A DNA stretch of 64,000 nt from Acidobacteriaceae bacterium KBS 89 (GCA_000381605.1 KB906754.1:641147-705146), one strand, 5' to 3'. Counted from the stretch's first letter, positions 46,615 through 56,203 are shown. Numbers and translations are program-made. The notes: generated by a model from the letters alone, not told the origin.

Positions 46615-47208
46615 CTACATTCGGGATTTCGCCTGCCGCTCTCGCCACAGCCGGTAGAGCCCCCAGGCCGCAACCGAGCAGTTGTCCACGATCGTTCCAT
46701 CTACGATCATCTCTTCAAACTCTGCAACACCAACCCGCCGCACTATCAGGTCACTCTCTTCAACATCTGGATCGGGCTCTCCCATGGTCAGGCCCTCGGC
46801 AAGAAACACATGGTGCCTCTGGTTCATCACCCCGTACGCAATCTGCAAAGTCGAGAGGTGCGTCATGCGCTCCGCCGTCAACCCCGTCTCTTCCTTCAAC
46901 TCCCCCCGAGCCATCTCCTCCGGCACCACCTCCGCTGTCTCCCACCCGCCTTGCGGAAGCTCCCAATGCCGCGCACCCACGGTATATCGAAACTGCTCGA
47001 TCAGATAAACAAACTCACCCTCCGCCGTCACGTCCAGCGGAATAATAATCGAAGCCGGATCCTTATCGACCACCCCGTAGATTCCACGCTGGCCATTCTC
47101 CCGTTCGATCACATCCTCGCGAACGCTAGTCCAAGGATTCCGATAAACCTCACGGCTGCTGATCGTCTTGATCTTCAAACCCAGCCCCCAACTTGGTCCC
47201 TCATCCAA
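46615..47208 (-). CDS. NUDIX hydrolase, ADP-ribose-pyrophosphatase type
   Basis: A 197-residue cytoplasmic NUDIX enzyme. The motif reads ELPQGGWETAEVVPEEMARGELKEETGL (about residues 83-110): G-x5-E is followed by a helix ending in GELKEETGL, with one residue more and no Arg before the first catalytic Glu than the canonical REUXEEXGU. A subgroup of ADP-ribose pyrophosphatases has this form. The N-terminal beta domain (KTISSREVYRNPWTSVREDVIER) is typical of that subgroup. Starts three bases after the stop of the CocE-like gene. Confidence 0.85.
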   Translation of the reverse strand: MDEGPSWGLGLKIKTISSREVYRNPWTSVREDVIERENGQRGIYGVVDKDPASIIIPLDVTAEGEFVYLIEQFRYTVGARHWELPQGGWETAEVVPEEMARGELKEETGLTAERMTHLSTLQIAYGVMNQRHHVFLAEGLTMGEPDPDVEESDLIVRRVGVAEFEEMIVDGTIVDNCSVAAWGLYRLWRERQAKSRM

Positions 47209-47211
47209 GAA

Positions 47212-49059
47212 CTACTCTGGGACCGAGAACTCCAGATGCGAAGGATACTTCTCCGACCCATAGATCGTCTGCGTCGCTGCCTTGTACGCACTCGCCGGCG
47301 CCGTCATGATATTCGGCACAAACGTCTGTGGATTCCGGTCATACAGCGGGAACCAGCTGGACTGCACCTCTACCATGATCTTGTGTCCCTTCAAAAACGT
47401 GTGGTCCGCGCCGTGCAGACTCCACTTGAACTCCGTCACCTTCCCCGGCGTCAACGCCTCCGGCTTCTCGAAGCTCTTCACATACCGCCCACGAAAGATC
47501 TCATCCACGATCATCAGCTGATATCCCCCCATCGGCCCAGGCGCATCGTCCGGATACACATCGATCAGCTTCACCACCCAGTCCGCATCCGAGCCCGTCG
47601 TCGCCGCAAAGATATCTGCCATCACGTCGCCCGTCACCGTTACATCCTTGTCCAGCACCGGCGTCGAAAAATTAGCTAGGTCCTTCCGCGAGCTCACAAA
47701 CCGCTGGTCTTCCACCAGCCACGTCCGCCACTTCGACCCGTCCCCGTACGTCGGCTGAATCGGCCTCGCCCGGTAAGGAACCGGATTCGCAGGATCCGCA
47801 ACATAAGAACCCGCGACCTCGCCGCTCTTCGGCTCAGCAAAACTCAATCCCTCGCCCTTCGTCAGGTAAAGTTTCTCTTCATGAAACCCGGCCTTCGGCG
47901 GCCAGGCATCGTACCGCTCCCACTGGTTCACCCCCGTGCGAAAGCTCGCCGTATTCTTCAACTCGAAACCCGTGCGATCCTTCAAATACTTCTCAAAGAA
48001 CGGCGCCTCGATCGTCTTTCGGTACTGCTCCCCTGCGTCCACCCCAAAATTGATCGCGCCCAAACTCAGCGTCCGCCGATTCCACCCACCATGATTCCAC
48101 GGTCCCAGCACCAGAAACACGTCATGGTCCTTGTCATGCGGCTCGAGCGCAGCATACTCCGCCTGCGTCCCCCACATGTCCTCCTGGTCCCACCAACCAC
48201 CAACCTCTAGCGTCGGCACCTCGACCTTCGTCAGGTGCTTCTCCACTGCCATGTCCTGCCAGAACTTCGTATACGCCGGCTGCGTCAAAAACACCTTCGC
48301 CGACGGCAGGTTCTCCATCTTTGCGGCCTGCGCCGCACCGGCGAAGTTCACATTGCGCAGAAAGAAATCGTACATATCTTCCTTGTTCTGCACCCGCACA
48401 TCGATCTTCTGTCCCTCAAGCTGCTGTACATAGTCGAAGCCATACGTCTCGCGAAACGCTCCGTTGTGGAAAAAATCGTCTCCCAGCCAGACATTCGTCA
48501 TCGGTGCCTGCGGCGAGATCGCCTTCACCGCCGAATGGGCATCGATCCCCGCCGAGATCGCCAAAAAACCCGGATACGAAACCCCAAGTACACCCACCCT
48601 CCCGCTGTTGTTCGGAACGTTCTTCAGCAGCCAATCAATGGTGTCTCGCGTGTCCGTCGTCTCGTCTACATCGTTCTTCGTCGTATGCTCGACAATCGCG
48701 CGGGTCATCACGAACTGCCCTTCCGACTCATATCGCCCGCGAATATCGCCAAACACAAAGATGTATCCGCTCGCCGCCAGTTCTGGTTTTGAGATGTTCA
48801 CGCTCTTCGACGAGTTGTTGGCCGTGCCATACGGCGTCCGCTCCATCAAGAACGGCAGCGGGCTCCCCGCACTCTCAGACCCCACCGGCCGCAGAATCAC
48901 AACGTGTAGCTTCGCCCCATCGCGCATCGGCACCATCGCCTCGCTGCGCGTGTACTCCTTTGATGCAGCCTTCTGCGGCGCGTCCTGCGCCCTCACCGCA
49001 ACAACCGAGACCAACAGACCAAGGGAAAGAGCCATCCTGCAGCGGCGGAGAACCTTCAT
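47212..49059 (-). CDS. CocE/NonD family exported hydrolase
   Basis: A 615-residue exported hydrolase. Signal peptide at about residues 9-25 (MALSLGLLVSVVAVRAQ). The alpha/beta hydrolase part has VPMRDGAKLHVVILRP, ERTPYG, GDIRGRYESEGQF, and the nucleophile elbow GVSYPGF (catalytic Ser about residue 166). The LGPWNHGGWN segment holds the family histidine. The C-terminal jelly-roll (about 395-600) is typical of X-Pro dipeptidyl peptidase and cocaine-esterase relatives. The likely activity is peptidase or ester hydrolase; substrate unknown. Start ATG 49059 has AGAGG upstream. Confidence 0.9.
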   Translation of the reverse strand: MKVLRRCRMALSLGLLVSVVAVRAQDAPQKAASKEYTRSEAMVPMRDGAKLHVVILRPVGSESAGSPLPFLMERTPYGTANNSSKSVNISKPELAASGYIFVFGDIRGRYESEGQFVMTRAIVEHTTKNDVDETTDTRDTIDWLLKNVPNNSGRVGVLGVSYPGFLAISAGIDAHSAVKAISPQAPMTNVWLGDDFFHNGAFRETYGFDYVQQLEGQKIDVRVQNKEDMYDFFLRNVNFAGAAQAAKMENLPSAKVFLTQPAYTKFWQDMAVEKHLTKVEVPTLEVGGWWDQEDMWGTQAEYAALEPHDKDHDVFLVLGPWNHGGWNRRTLSLGAINFGVDAGEQYRKTIEAPFFEKYLKDRTGFELKNTASFRTGVNQWERYDAWPPKAGFHEEKLYLTKGEGLSFAEPKSGEVAGSYVADPANPVPYRARPIQPTYGDGSKWRTWLVEDQRFVSSRKDLANFSTPVLDKDVTVTGDVMADIFAATTGSDADWVVKLIDVYPDDAPGPMGGYQLMIVDEIFRGRYVKSFEKPEALTPGKVTEFKWSLHGADHTFLKGHKIMVEVQSSWFPLYDRNPQTFVPNIMTAPASAYKAATQTIYGSEKYPSHLEFSVPE

Positions 49060-49206
49060 GGATCGCGTACCTCTGGATGAAGTCAAAATGAAATGGAAAT
49101 CTTGAAAGACTTGAAGCTTAAATCTATATCCTCGGTCGGGTCATCAAGCGAAGCATTCTTGGAGTCGTCGCAAAGAGAAGTCCGATCGTCCATCAAACCC
49201 GAGTAG

Positions 49207-49482
49207 CTATCCCAGCGCAACCGGCTCCGTCGGTATCGGACTCGCATCGCACTTCCAGCCTTCTCGACCATGCGTACCATCACAAAACGGTCGCTTCGAC
49301 GACATGCCGCAACGGCAAAGCGAGATCGCCGGCTTCCCGGTCAAATCCCACTCCTGTCCATTCACATCCACAAGGGAGATTGGACCCTCAACCCGAAACG
49401 GCCCATTCGGGCGAACCGTAATCTTGACTGCAGCGGCTTGAGCCGGCTCTACCGACACAACATTCAATACTTCGTCAGACAT
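49207..49482 (-). CDS. CDGSH iron-sulfur domain protein
   Basis: A 91-residue soluble protein. The CDGSH motif is CRCGMSSKRPFCDGTH (about residues 56-71), with three cysteines and one histidine as ligands of a [2Fe-2S] cluster. The N-terminal 45 residues form a beta-rich extension (VKITVRPNGPFRVEGPISLVDVNGQEWDLTG) typical of bacterial two-part CDGSH proteins. Probable electron-transfer or cluster-shuttling role. Upstream of it on the same strand is a UBP zinc-finger gene. Confidence 0.9.
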   Translation of the reverse strand: MSDEVLNVVSVEPAQAAAVKITVRPNGPFRVEGPISLVDVNGQEWDLTGKPAISLCRCGMSSKRPFCDGTHGREGWKCDASPIPTEPVALG

Positions 49483-49566
49483 AAAACTCCCTTGGTCTTC
49501 AAACGCCGGAGGACCTTTTCAGATAAAGCAAGAATACCAAACGTTTAAATCCACCTGGGCAATGCC

Positions 49567-49827
49567 TCAAACCACATCCAGTTCAATCTCGTCGATGTAG
49601 CACCAGCCCCAACTCTCACCTGGCTCGATCGAACGCATAATCGGGTGATTCGTCGTATGAAAATGCTTCGTCGCGTGCTTGTGCTGCGAAGAATCACAGC
49701 ACCCCACATGCCCGCACTCTAGACACATCCGCAGATGAACCCACGTACTCCCAATCTTCAAGCACTCCTCGCAGCCCTTGGCCGAAGGCTTCACCTTATG
49801 TATATGGTCGAGATGCGTACATTCCAT
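49567..49827 (-). CDS. UBP-type zinc-finger protein
   Basis: An 86-residue protein that is essentially one zf-UBP domain: CTHLDHI, CEECLKIGSTWVHLRMCLECGHVGCCDSSQHKHATKHFHTTNHPIMRSIEPGESWGWCY contains the conserved Cys/His ligands in order (CxxH, CxxC, CxxC, C, H, H, H). Stand-alone bacterial members are common in this phylum; the eukaryotic domain binds ubiquitin C-termini, but the bacterial role is unknown. It ends 84 bases before the CDGSH gene start. Confidence 0.88.
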   Translation of the reverse strand: MECTHLDHIHKVKPSAKGCEECLKIGSTWVHLRMCLECGHVGCCDSSQHKHATKHFHTTNHPIMRSIEPGESWGWCYIDEIELDVV

Positions 49828-49870
49828 GTGACACCTTCCCTCAACCTCGATTCTATCTCCCCATCCGGCC

Positions 49871-49918
49871 GCTGCCTTGCCTTTCTTGGTGTCATCGCCA
49901 AAGGGATCAGCCGTTGCT
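49871..49918. repeat. Diverged copy of the hairpin repeat seen at 34763-34875
   Basis: GCTGCCTTGCCTTTCTTGGTGTCATCGCCAAAGGGATC...GCCGTTGCTC matches the order and words of the units between grpE and dnaJ, with the palindrome weaker (GATGACACC side lost). It lies between the zinc-finger gene start and the sigma-54 regulator stop. Confidence 0.5.
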
Positions 49919-49938
49919 CAAGCCAGGTCCACACCCAA

Positions 49939-51531
49939 CTAATCCCCCTGGCCCTCCGAGATTCCATACTCCTTCAGCTTCCGGTACAGCGTCGTCTTCC
50001 CAATCCCCAACAGCTTGGCCGCCTTCAGCTTATCGCCCTTCAACTGTCGTATCGTCCCCAGAATCGCATGCTTCTCCATCTCCGCGATCGACACAATCTC
50101 CCCTCCGCCCGAACTCGCAGCCTCCGTCCGCTTCGGCACATCGTCCTCCGTGCGAACCGCCGGCTCCTGCTGCAGCCGGAAGTTCTGCAACTGCGTTGGC
50201 AGGTCACCCATGTGCAACACCGGCCCTGACGACAACGCACACGCACGCTCAATCGCATTCTCAAGCTCCCGGACATTCCCCGGCCAGTCGTACTCTGTCA
50301 TCACCCGCAGCGTCGAGTCAGAAAACGTCCGGACCACCGCCGTCTCCCGCCCCATCCGCTCCAGAAAATGTATCGCCAGCAGCGCAATATCCTCCCGCCG
50401 GTTCCTCAGCGGCGGAATACGCAGATTCACTACATTCAACCGGAAGTAAAGGTCCTTGCGAAACCGTCCATGCTCCACCATCCCCGCCAGATCGCGGTTC
50501 GTTGCCGCTAGTACGCGCGCGGAAATAGGCCGCGCCACCGTAGAACCCACCGGACGTACCTCCTTCTCTTGCAGCGCCCGCAGCAGCTTCGCCTGTAGAT
50601 CGAGCGGCAGCTCGCCTATCTCATCCAGGAACACCGTCCCGCCCTCGGCGGAAGCCAGCAGCCCCTCCTTCGCGCGATCCGCTCCGGTAAATGCCCCCTT
50701 CACATGCCCAAACAATTCACTCTCAATCAACGTCGGCACCAGCGATCCGCAGTCCACCGTCACAAACGGCTTCGCCGTATTTGGCCCATTGAAGTGAATC
50801 GACCGCGCCACCAGCTCCTTTCCCGTCCCGCTCTCGCCCAGAATCAGGACCGGATGCGTCGAATAAGCCACCTTCGACAGGATCCGGTACAGCTTTTCCA
50901 TCTCGGGCGACTGCCCCACCAGCCCGCCCATCCCCTGCTGCGTCCGTAGCTTCTCGCGCAGCAGACGGCTCTGCACATCCAGCTCAAGCTGTCGTGCCGT
51001 CCGCTCCAGCACTGTCGTCAGTTCCTCCAGTGCAAATGGCTTCGTCAAATAGTCTCCGGCGCCGATCCGCATCGCCTCTACAGCCGACGCCACCGTCGCA
51101 AACGCCGTCATCACAATCACCGCCGTATCCGGATGCAGTGCCTTCACCTGCTCCAGCAATGGCAGCCCACCACCGCCCGGCAGCTTCAAATCAAGCAGCA
51201 ACAAATCGATCCGCTGATGCTTCAGGATCGCCTTCGCCGACGTCGCACTATCGGCCCCCAGCACCATCGCGAAGCCCATCCCCGACGCAATCTCACAGCA
51301 AGCCTTTCGCACGGCCTCATCGTCGTCAACCACCAACACATGCAGCAACGCAAAATGTCCCGGCGCACCGTCCTTTTTTCCGGCTCTACTCGCCACCGGT
51401 ACGCTCACAGACGACACCCCGACCAGCACCCCCGACGGAGCATCCGCCGCCACTCCATTCCCCCCAGCTCTCTCGCTCAACATTCCCGCATCTCCCATCT
51501 TCGTCGCCTCCGAATCAACCGTGCTTAACAT
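49939..51531 (-). CDS. Sigma-54-dependent response regulator (NtrC family)
   Basis: A 530-residue transcription activator. An N-terminal ~60-residue Gly/Ala/Val-rich extension precedes the receiver domain (about 62-180: VLVVDDDEAVRK, phospho-acceptor Asp in LLLDLKLPGG, Thr in VMTAFATVAS, Lys in LTKPFALEE). The AAA+ domain (about 205-430) has GESGTGKE, the sigma-54-contacting ESELFGHVKGAFTGADR, LDEIGELPLDLQAKLLR and RFRKDLYFRLNVVNLRIPPLR. The Fis-type helix-turn-helix (about 490-525) has KLKAAKLLGIGKTTLYRKLKEYG. It overlaps its kinase gene by seven bases. Confidence 0.95.
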   Translation of the reverse strand: MLSTVDSEATKMGDAGMLSERAGGNGVAADAPSGVLVGVSSVSVPVASRAGKKDGAPGHFALLHVLVVDDDEAVRKACCEIASGMGFAMVLGADSATSAKAILKHQRIDLLLLDLKLPGGGGLPLLEQVKALHPDTAVIVMTAFATVASAVEAMRIGAGDYLTKPFALEELTTVLERTARQLELDVQSRLLREKLRTQQGMGGLVGQSPEMEKLYRILSKVAYSTHPVLILGESGTGKELVARSIHFNGPNTAKPFVTVDCGSLVPTLIESELFGHVKGAFTGADRAKEGLLASAEGGTVFLDEIGELPLDLQAKLLRALQEKEVRPVGSTVARPISARVLAATNRDLAGMVEHGRFRKDLYFRLNVVNLRIPPLRNRREDIALLAIHFLERMGRETAVVRTFSDSTLRVMTEYDWPGNVRELENAIERACALSSGPVLHMGDLPTQLQNFRLQQEPAVRTEDDVPKRTEAASSGGGEIVSIAEMEKHAILGTIRQLKGDKLKAAKLLGIGKTTLYRKLKEYGISEGQGD

Positions 51532-52460
51532 GCGATCCAGGCAGCCTCTCCCTTCAGCGCCGTCTTCAGCTCAACCTCCATCAAACTCGCCTTGTCTCGA
51601 TCCGCCGCGTCCATCCGCGTGGCATACCATTCAACCGAGATGCTCGTCCCAACCTCGGGCTGGCTCTCCACATTCAGGCAGCCGCCAGACATCGCCACCA
51701 GCTCCCGCACCACGCGAAAGCCCAGGCCCCGTCCATTCGCGCTTGAAATCCCGCCCCCCTCCATCAATCGCCGCACCGCTGCCTGGTCCATCCCGCAGCC
51801 CCTGTCCCGCACCGTCATCATCACTCGCCGCCGGACCTGATCGTCCTCGCTCCCCGCCTGTTCGTTCCCGGCCCTCTCCACAACGCCCTCAACGTGGATC
51901 GAGATCGCCCCCACCCACGGCGTCGCCTCCGCTGCATTCTTCACCAGGTTAGTCAGAATCCGCTCCACCGCCTCCACCGGCACCCGCACCGGCTGAAACG
52001 CTCCCACCCCAAACGAGATCTCCACCGTCCGCCCCGCCACCCGGCTCAAAAGCCCCCGGCAGCGATCCACGACGTCAGGTAGGACCGAAATCTCCGCCTG
52101 GACCGTCGTCGGCAGCCCGGCCCGCGAGTGGTTCACCAGGCGGTTAATCATCGCCCAGCTGCGATCGCTCAACATCCGCAGCTCCGCAGCATACTCGCGA
52201 TGCTCTTCATGGAGCACACCCGGCATCGCCAGCAGATCCGAATAGAGACTCAACGCCCCCAGCAGATTGCCCGCATCATGCGCCAGCCCCGCGCCCTCGG
52301 CAACTCCCGCAATCGGAGCGGTCGCATCCACCATTCCTCGCCGCATCACCGGCACCGCAGCCCGCGTGAGGCTCATCTCGCGCGTCACATGCCGAAGCGC
52401 CGAAAACTTCCCTGAATAATTCCCTGACCCTGAGGCAGTACTGCTCTGCGTTGCCTGCAT
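51525..52460 (-). CDS. Soluble NtrB-like histidine kinase
   Basis: A 311-residue kinase partner of the sigma-54 regulator. There is no transmembrane segment and no recognisable PAS or GAF sensor, only a short N-terminal region (about 50 residues) before the dimerisation domain with the phospho-acceptor in LAHDAGNLLGALSLYSDLL (His about residue 61). The ATPase domain has the N-box NLVKNAAEATP, G1 DRGCGMDQ, and GRGLGFRVVREL as G2. Start: ATG 52460; an in-frame TTG nine codons upstream with AGGAAACG is a good alternative. It overlaps the regulator gene, so stoichiometric synthesis is likely. Confidence 0.9.
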   Translation of the reverse strand: MQATQSSTASGSGNYSGKFSALRHVTREMSLTRAAVPVMRRGMVDATAPIAGVAEGAGLAHDAGNLLGALSLYSDLLAMPGVLHEEHREYAAELRMLSDRSWAMINRLVNHSRAGLPTTVQAEISVLPDVVDRCRGLLSRVAGRTVEISFGVGAFQPVRVPVEAVERILTNLVKNAAEATPWVGAISIHVEGVVERAGNEQAGSEDDQVRRRVMMTVRDRGCGMDQAAVRRLMEGGGISSANGRGLGFRVVRELVAMSGGCLNVESQPEVGTSISVEWYATRMDAADRDKASLMEVELKTALKGEAAWIAC

Positions 52461-52821
52461 TCTGTGTTTCCGCCAATCCCTGCTCAACGTTTCCTGACAG
52501 CAGATGCACGTTACATAATCACTTCAAGTGCCAAACTGGAACCCTCCGCTAAGTAACCGTACATCAGCAGAAAGAGTAACTCATATCGCGTTACGCGCGG
52601 TCGAATAATTTCCCAATATAGAACTTCCTCCCAAGCGAAACATCGCAAAATCTTCAACAAAACCCAATTTAGTGATGATTCCCATTCCGGGACAATCCCA
52701 TTTCGGAACTCCAGCCGGCTTCACAGCTGAACTCCCAACCAAACTCACGCTCTGCCTCCAACCCGCCAAGACAACCAAATCGTAAAAATCATGAGAAAAA
52801 TCTCACAACTATAATTCCAGA
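52461..52821. other. Divergent promoter region between the kinase and RNase PH
   Basis: About 360 bases with locally AT-rich segments (52560-52680 and 52780-52820). No gene or tRNA recognised. I cannot place sigma-70 or sigma-54 boxes with confidence. Confidence 0.4.
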
Positions 52822-53574
52822 ATGTCCGTAACTGCCCCCACCCCGCAGCTCTTCCGCCCCGACAATCGCTCCGCAGATGCCCTCCGCACCGTCCGCATCA
52901 CTCCGCACTACGTCTCTATGGCGGAAGGCTCCGTCCTCATGGAGTCCGGCAACACCCGCGTCCTTTGCAACGCCACCATCGAGCAGGGCGTCCCCGGCTG
53001 GCTCCGCAACTCCGGGCGCGGCTGGGTCACCGCCGAATATGGCATGCTCCCCCGCGCCACCCTCACCCGCACCGCTCGCGAAGCCGAGCGAGGCAAGATC
53101 GGTGGTCGCACCCACGAGATCCAGCGCCTCATCGGGCGCAGCCTCCGAAGCGTCGTCGACATGAAGGCCCTCGGCGAGCGCACCATCATCCTCGACTGCG
53201 ACGTCCTCCAAGCCGACGGTGGCACACGAACCGCCGCCATCACCGGAGCCTGCGTCGCCCTCGCTCTCGCCCTCGGAAAACTCGTCTCCGCCGGCACACT
53301 GAAGACCTCACCCCTCCGCCAGATGGTCGCCGCGACCTCCGTCGGCATCCTCGACGGCCACGTCCTCCTCGACCTCTGCTACGAAGAGGACTCCCGCGCT
53401 GCAGTCGACATGAACGTCGTCATGCTCGCCGACAGCGGCCTCGTCGAAACCCAGGCCACCGCCGAACACAACTCCTACACCCGCACTCAGCTCAACCAGA
53501 TGCTCGACTACGCCGAAAAAGGCATCCACGAACTCCTCGCCACCCAGCAGCGAGCCCTCGCCGACGCCTCATAG
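52822..53574 (+). CDS. rph: Ribonuclease PH
   Basis: Phosphorolytic 3'-to-5' exoribonuclease that trims tRNA precursors. The 250-residue protein shows the family order: [15 protein letters not shown] (catalytic Arg), [38 protein letters not shown], the [24 protein letters not shown] stretch with phosphate-binding Arg/Gly residues, [20 protein letters not shown], and the final [15 protein letters not shown] with catalytic Asp. Complete and monocistronic; the start ATG has only a weak binding site. Confidence 0.97.
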   Translation: MSVTAPTPQLFRPDNRSADALRTVRITPHYVSMAEGSVLMESGNTRVLCNATIEQGVPGWLRNSGRGWVTAEYGMLPRATLTRTAREAERGKIGGRTHEIQRLIGRSLRSVVDMKALGERTIILDCDVLQADGGTRTAAITGACVALALALGKLVSAGTLKTSPLRQMVAATSVGILDGHVLLDLCYEEDSRAAVDMNVVMLADSGLVETQATAEHNSYTRTQLNQMLDYAEKGIHELLATQQRALADAS

Positions 53575-53622
53575 TTTCACCAACGGCCAGGCGTGCTCGC
53601 TTCAAATCACTTGCTTCAACCG

Positions 53623-55629
53623 TCAGCGATTGAACCCCACGCTGCGCCCAAGCTTCTTGCTGTCATACATCCGGCCGTTGGTCACCACGCTCACCACGCG
53701 CCGGATGTCGCTGATCTTCTCCAGCGGGTTCCCATCAACCAAAACCATATCGGCCCGCTTACCCACCTCGATCGAACCCGAATCGCCATCCAGCTTCATC
53801 ACTTTGGCCGACACGATCGTCGCCGACTGAATCGCCGCCATCGGGCTCATCCCGGCCTGCACATACAACTCGAGTTCCCGATCCAGCCCATATCCCGGCA
53901 ACCCCGTATCGCTCCCCGGCACAATCGTCACACCGGCGCGGTAGAGCGCCCCTACGACCTTGAGGTTCGTCTCCATGCGTTCGTGAAACTTCGCCTCGTC
54001 TGCAGCCGGCACACCAAGTGCCCGAAACTTCGAGGACAGCGTGAACGGCGCCGCATCGATACCCGGCTCAAACGAAGCCACATCTACATTCTTCGGATGA
54101 CCAGCCATCTCACCCCAGCCCAACGTAGGGTCCACCACAATTTGTTTTTCCTTCAACAGCGCAATCAGCTTCTGAGCCCGTTCGGACTCCAGATCGACTG
54201 GCCCGGTGCTGCCGTCTGTTGTCATCGCGCGCGTCACAAACTGCAGGTGGTTGATCTGGTCCATCCCATCTGCGATTCCGTCAAACGCATTAATCGCCGC
54301 CGGAACATGCCCCGTCACGGTCATGTCACGCCTGTGCGCTTCGGCGCTGATCGCCTTCAACACCTCCGGCTGAATCTGCGTATACACCTTGATCTCTTCG
54401 AACTTCGCGTCCGCATAGTTATCCACGGCCTCGACGGCCTCTGCCGACGTTTTCACATCGACGTAGCCGAACGCCAGAGGACCACCGCTATCGATCAGAC
54501 CCGCAAGCAGCAACCTTGGCCCAAGCGCATGGTCTCGATCGATCTTCCTCCGCACCGTCGTCAGGAACTCGAACTCCCCCCCGCAGTCCCGCGCTGTTGT
54601 TACGCCGGCCGCGAGCAGTGCCGGCCCAAACTCCACGCCGGAGTAGTGCACATGCATCTCCCACAGCCCCGGCAACAGCGACCGACCCTCCGCGTGAATC
54701 ACCCGCGTCCCAACCGGGACCTTCACGGCCCCCGCCTTCCCCGCAGCAACAATCCGGCCCTCCCGCACCATCACCACGGAGTTCTCGACCGCCGGCGAGC
54801 CGGTCCCATCAATCAACCGCGCCCCCACGATCGCAAATGCCCCCACCGCCAGCGGAGGCACCTGCCGATCAAGGTCACCCAGGTCCAGCAGCTCCTGCTG
54901 AATCCCGCTGTGCTCCAACTCAGCCTCAACCGGCTCATACCCTTCGAGGATCTCCTCCTGCGGCAACCCTCCCGCGAACGTCATTAACGCCGCCAGCCGT
55001 CCACTGTCGTTCATCCAAACGATCTCGCGGCCAAACATAAGGTTCGCCACCGTATACCGTGTCAGGCGGACCATCCCGCCCTTCACCGAGAAAGAATCAT
55101 GGCCCACCAGCTTGATCTCCAGCGGTAGAGTCTTCTCGCTTGCGCGCAAAATCGGCAGGCGTGCCGGCTGGTGGTGCGCCTTCCAGTAGCGCATCATCAT
55201 CATTTGTACCGAGGCAGACATCGTTCCATACCCCACGAACGACACCGCAGGACTCCGCATCTTGCGGTCCACCCCGCGCTCAGTCACCGACGCCAACCCA
55301 CCCTTCACGTCGGTACGCCACTCATCTTCGGAAGCCCCGCCAGAGGATCTCTGCTCCAGCGAGAGCGGAGCGTACGACGCCCCCATCCCCAGCTTCGACG
55401 TCACCGTCCGCTTCATGCCTCGGTCCGACGACGTCGACGTTGTCGTCATCTCCATATGCCCGGGAGCGGTCTCTGTGACCCTGTAACTCTCCGTGCCGAT
55501 CTTGTGCAGCAGAAGATAAATGGAATAGCTGCTCTCTTCCACCACCAGAGGACTCGTCTGCGCTGCCAACCTGGAGCTACTCGCCAAAACCAGACACAAC
55601 CAGCCGACTCGAACCACAATCTCTCGCAT
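53623..55629 (-). CDS. Exported two-part protein ending in an amidohydrolase domain
   Basis: A 668-residue exported protein. After the signal peptide (MREIVVRVGWLCLVLASSSRLAAQ) the first ~250 residues form a beta-rich domain not recognised by name (TYYR-like YSIYLLLHKIGTESYRVTE; GYGTMSASVQMMMMRYW). Residues ~265-655 are an amidohydrolase: VGARLIDGTGSPAVENS, LPGLWEMHVHYSG (metal His-x-His), TVTGHVPAAI (His), IVPGSDTGLPG (catalytic Asp) and GKRADMVLVDGNPLEKISD. ATG 55629 follows GAGG. It resembles, but is not orthologous to, the amidohydrolase at 45162; the two could be an expanded family of peptide or cyclic-amide hydrolases. Confidence 0.87.
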   Translation of the reverse strand: MREIVVRVGWLCLVLASSSRLAAQTSPLVVEESSYSIYLLLHKIGTESYRVTETAPGHMEMTTTSTSSDRGMKRTVTSKLGMGASYAPLSLEQRSSGGASEDEWRTDVKGGLASVTERGVDRKMRSPAVSFVGYGTMSASVQMMMMRYWKAHHQPARLPILRASEKTLPLEIKLVGHDSFSVKGGMVRLTRYTVANLMFGREIVWMNDSGRLAALMTFAGGLPQEEILEGYEPVEAELEHSGIQQELLDLGDLDRQVPPLAVGAFAIVGARLIDGTGSPAVENSVVMVREGRIVAAGKAGAVKVPVGTRVIHAEGRSLLPGLWEMHVHYSGVEFGPALLAAGVTTARDCGGEFEFLTTVRRKIDRDHALGPRLLLAGLIDSGGPLAFGYVDVKTSAEAVEAVDNYADAKFEEIKVYTQIQPEVLKAISAEAHRRDMTVTGHVPAAINAFDGIADGMDQINHLQFVTRAMTTDGSTGPVDLESERAQKLIALLKEKQIVVDPTLGWGEMAGHPKNVDVASFEPGIDAAPFTLSSKFRALGVPAADEAKFHERMETNLKVVGALYRAGVTIVPGSDTGLPGYGLDRELELYVQAGMSPMAAIQSATIVSAKVMKLDGDSGSIEVGKRADMVLVDGNPLEKISDIRRVVSVVTNGRMYDSKKLGRSVGFNR

Positions 55630-55763
55630 CAACCCTCAGAACCTCTCAACCCACCAAATGCAATGGAAGATAAATTCATCCTAACGGCACCTCACGGAAT
55701 AGCCTCAATATCCATCCACCCGGCTCGGTTCTAGTCTCTAGGATCGGGCTTTTCTGCGGTAGC

Positions 55764-55970
55764 ATGGCTGGCATGAACAAGCCTAGCCGCATCGCCGTTT
55801 CATCTGTGTGCGCCCTATGCGGCTTTGTAATCACATTACTCGTAGGCTTCTATGTCTCTTTCCTATTCGGAGCGAACATCCACGACACAATGCCGGGCAT
55901 CTTCGGTCTTGGTTTTGGTTTGATCGGAGCGGTCCTGTCTTTCGACGCTGTCAGGAGGCGACTTCAGTAA
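55764..55970 (+). CDS. Small two-helix membrane protein
   Basis: A 68-residue hydrophobic protein with two helices (about residues 10-35 and 42-60) joined by NIHDTMPG, ending in basic RRRLQ. The Gly-rich second helix (GIFGLGFGLIGAVLSF) resembles small pore- or anchor-like proteins, but no family is recognised. No strong binding site (an alternative ATG is nine bases downstream). Confidence 0.5.
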   Translation: MAGMNKPSRIAVSSVCALCGFVITLLVGFYVSFLFGANIHDTMPGIFGLGFGLIGAVLSFDAVRRRLQ

Positions 55971-56002
55971 CCGTGGGTTAGCTAACGTATTTGTTGCCAA
56001 GC

Positions 56003-56165
56003 TAACTTATTGATTCCATTATTTTTACTCCACTCGAGAATTATTTTTCTTGTTTTCGGCCCAGAAATCGCGTGTCAAGTCCAAAAACAGACTAACTCAT
56101 TACCCACCATCGACTTACGAGTGGCACTTTAGTTAGTTCCTATTGGCTACAATTAACTTATTGAT
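56003..56165. repeat. 12-base direct repeat TAACTTATTGAT, two copies 151 bases apart
   Basis: Copies at 56003-56014 and 56154-56165, both preceded by short A/T-rich sequence. The spacing and AT-rich content are reminiscent of attachment or target-site sequences, but no integrase is present. Confidence 0.5.
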
Positions 56166-56180
56166 CGAAAAAGAGCCCCG

Positions 56181-56203
56181 GCCTCGCCGAGGCTTTCGCT
56201 TTT
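56181..56203 (+). terminator. Short terminator hairpin in the AT-rich gap
   Basis: GCCTC (56181-56185) pairs with GAGGC (56189-56193), loop GCC, followed by TTTCGCTTTT. It may end transcription from the small membrane protein at 55764 although 210 bases away, or from a lost gene. Confidence 0.6.

Noticed and set aside
46885..46970. Nonfunctional NUDIX box because of one extra residue
   Set aside because: The ARGELKEETG variant is found in a recognised subgroup of ADP-ribose pyrophosphatases, so I do not count it as damage.
52480..52560. Sigma-54 promoter before the kinase gene
   Set aside because: A TGGCAC word occurs on the minus strand near 52530, but the GC element at the right spacing (TTGC) is missing.
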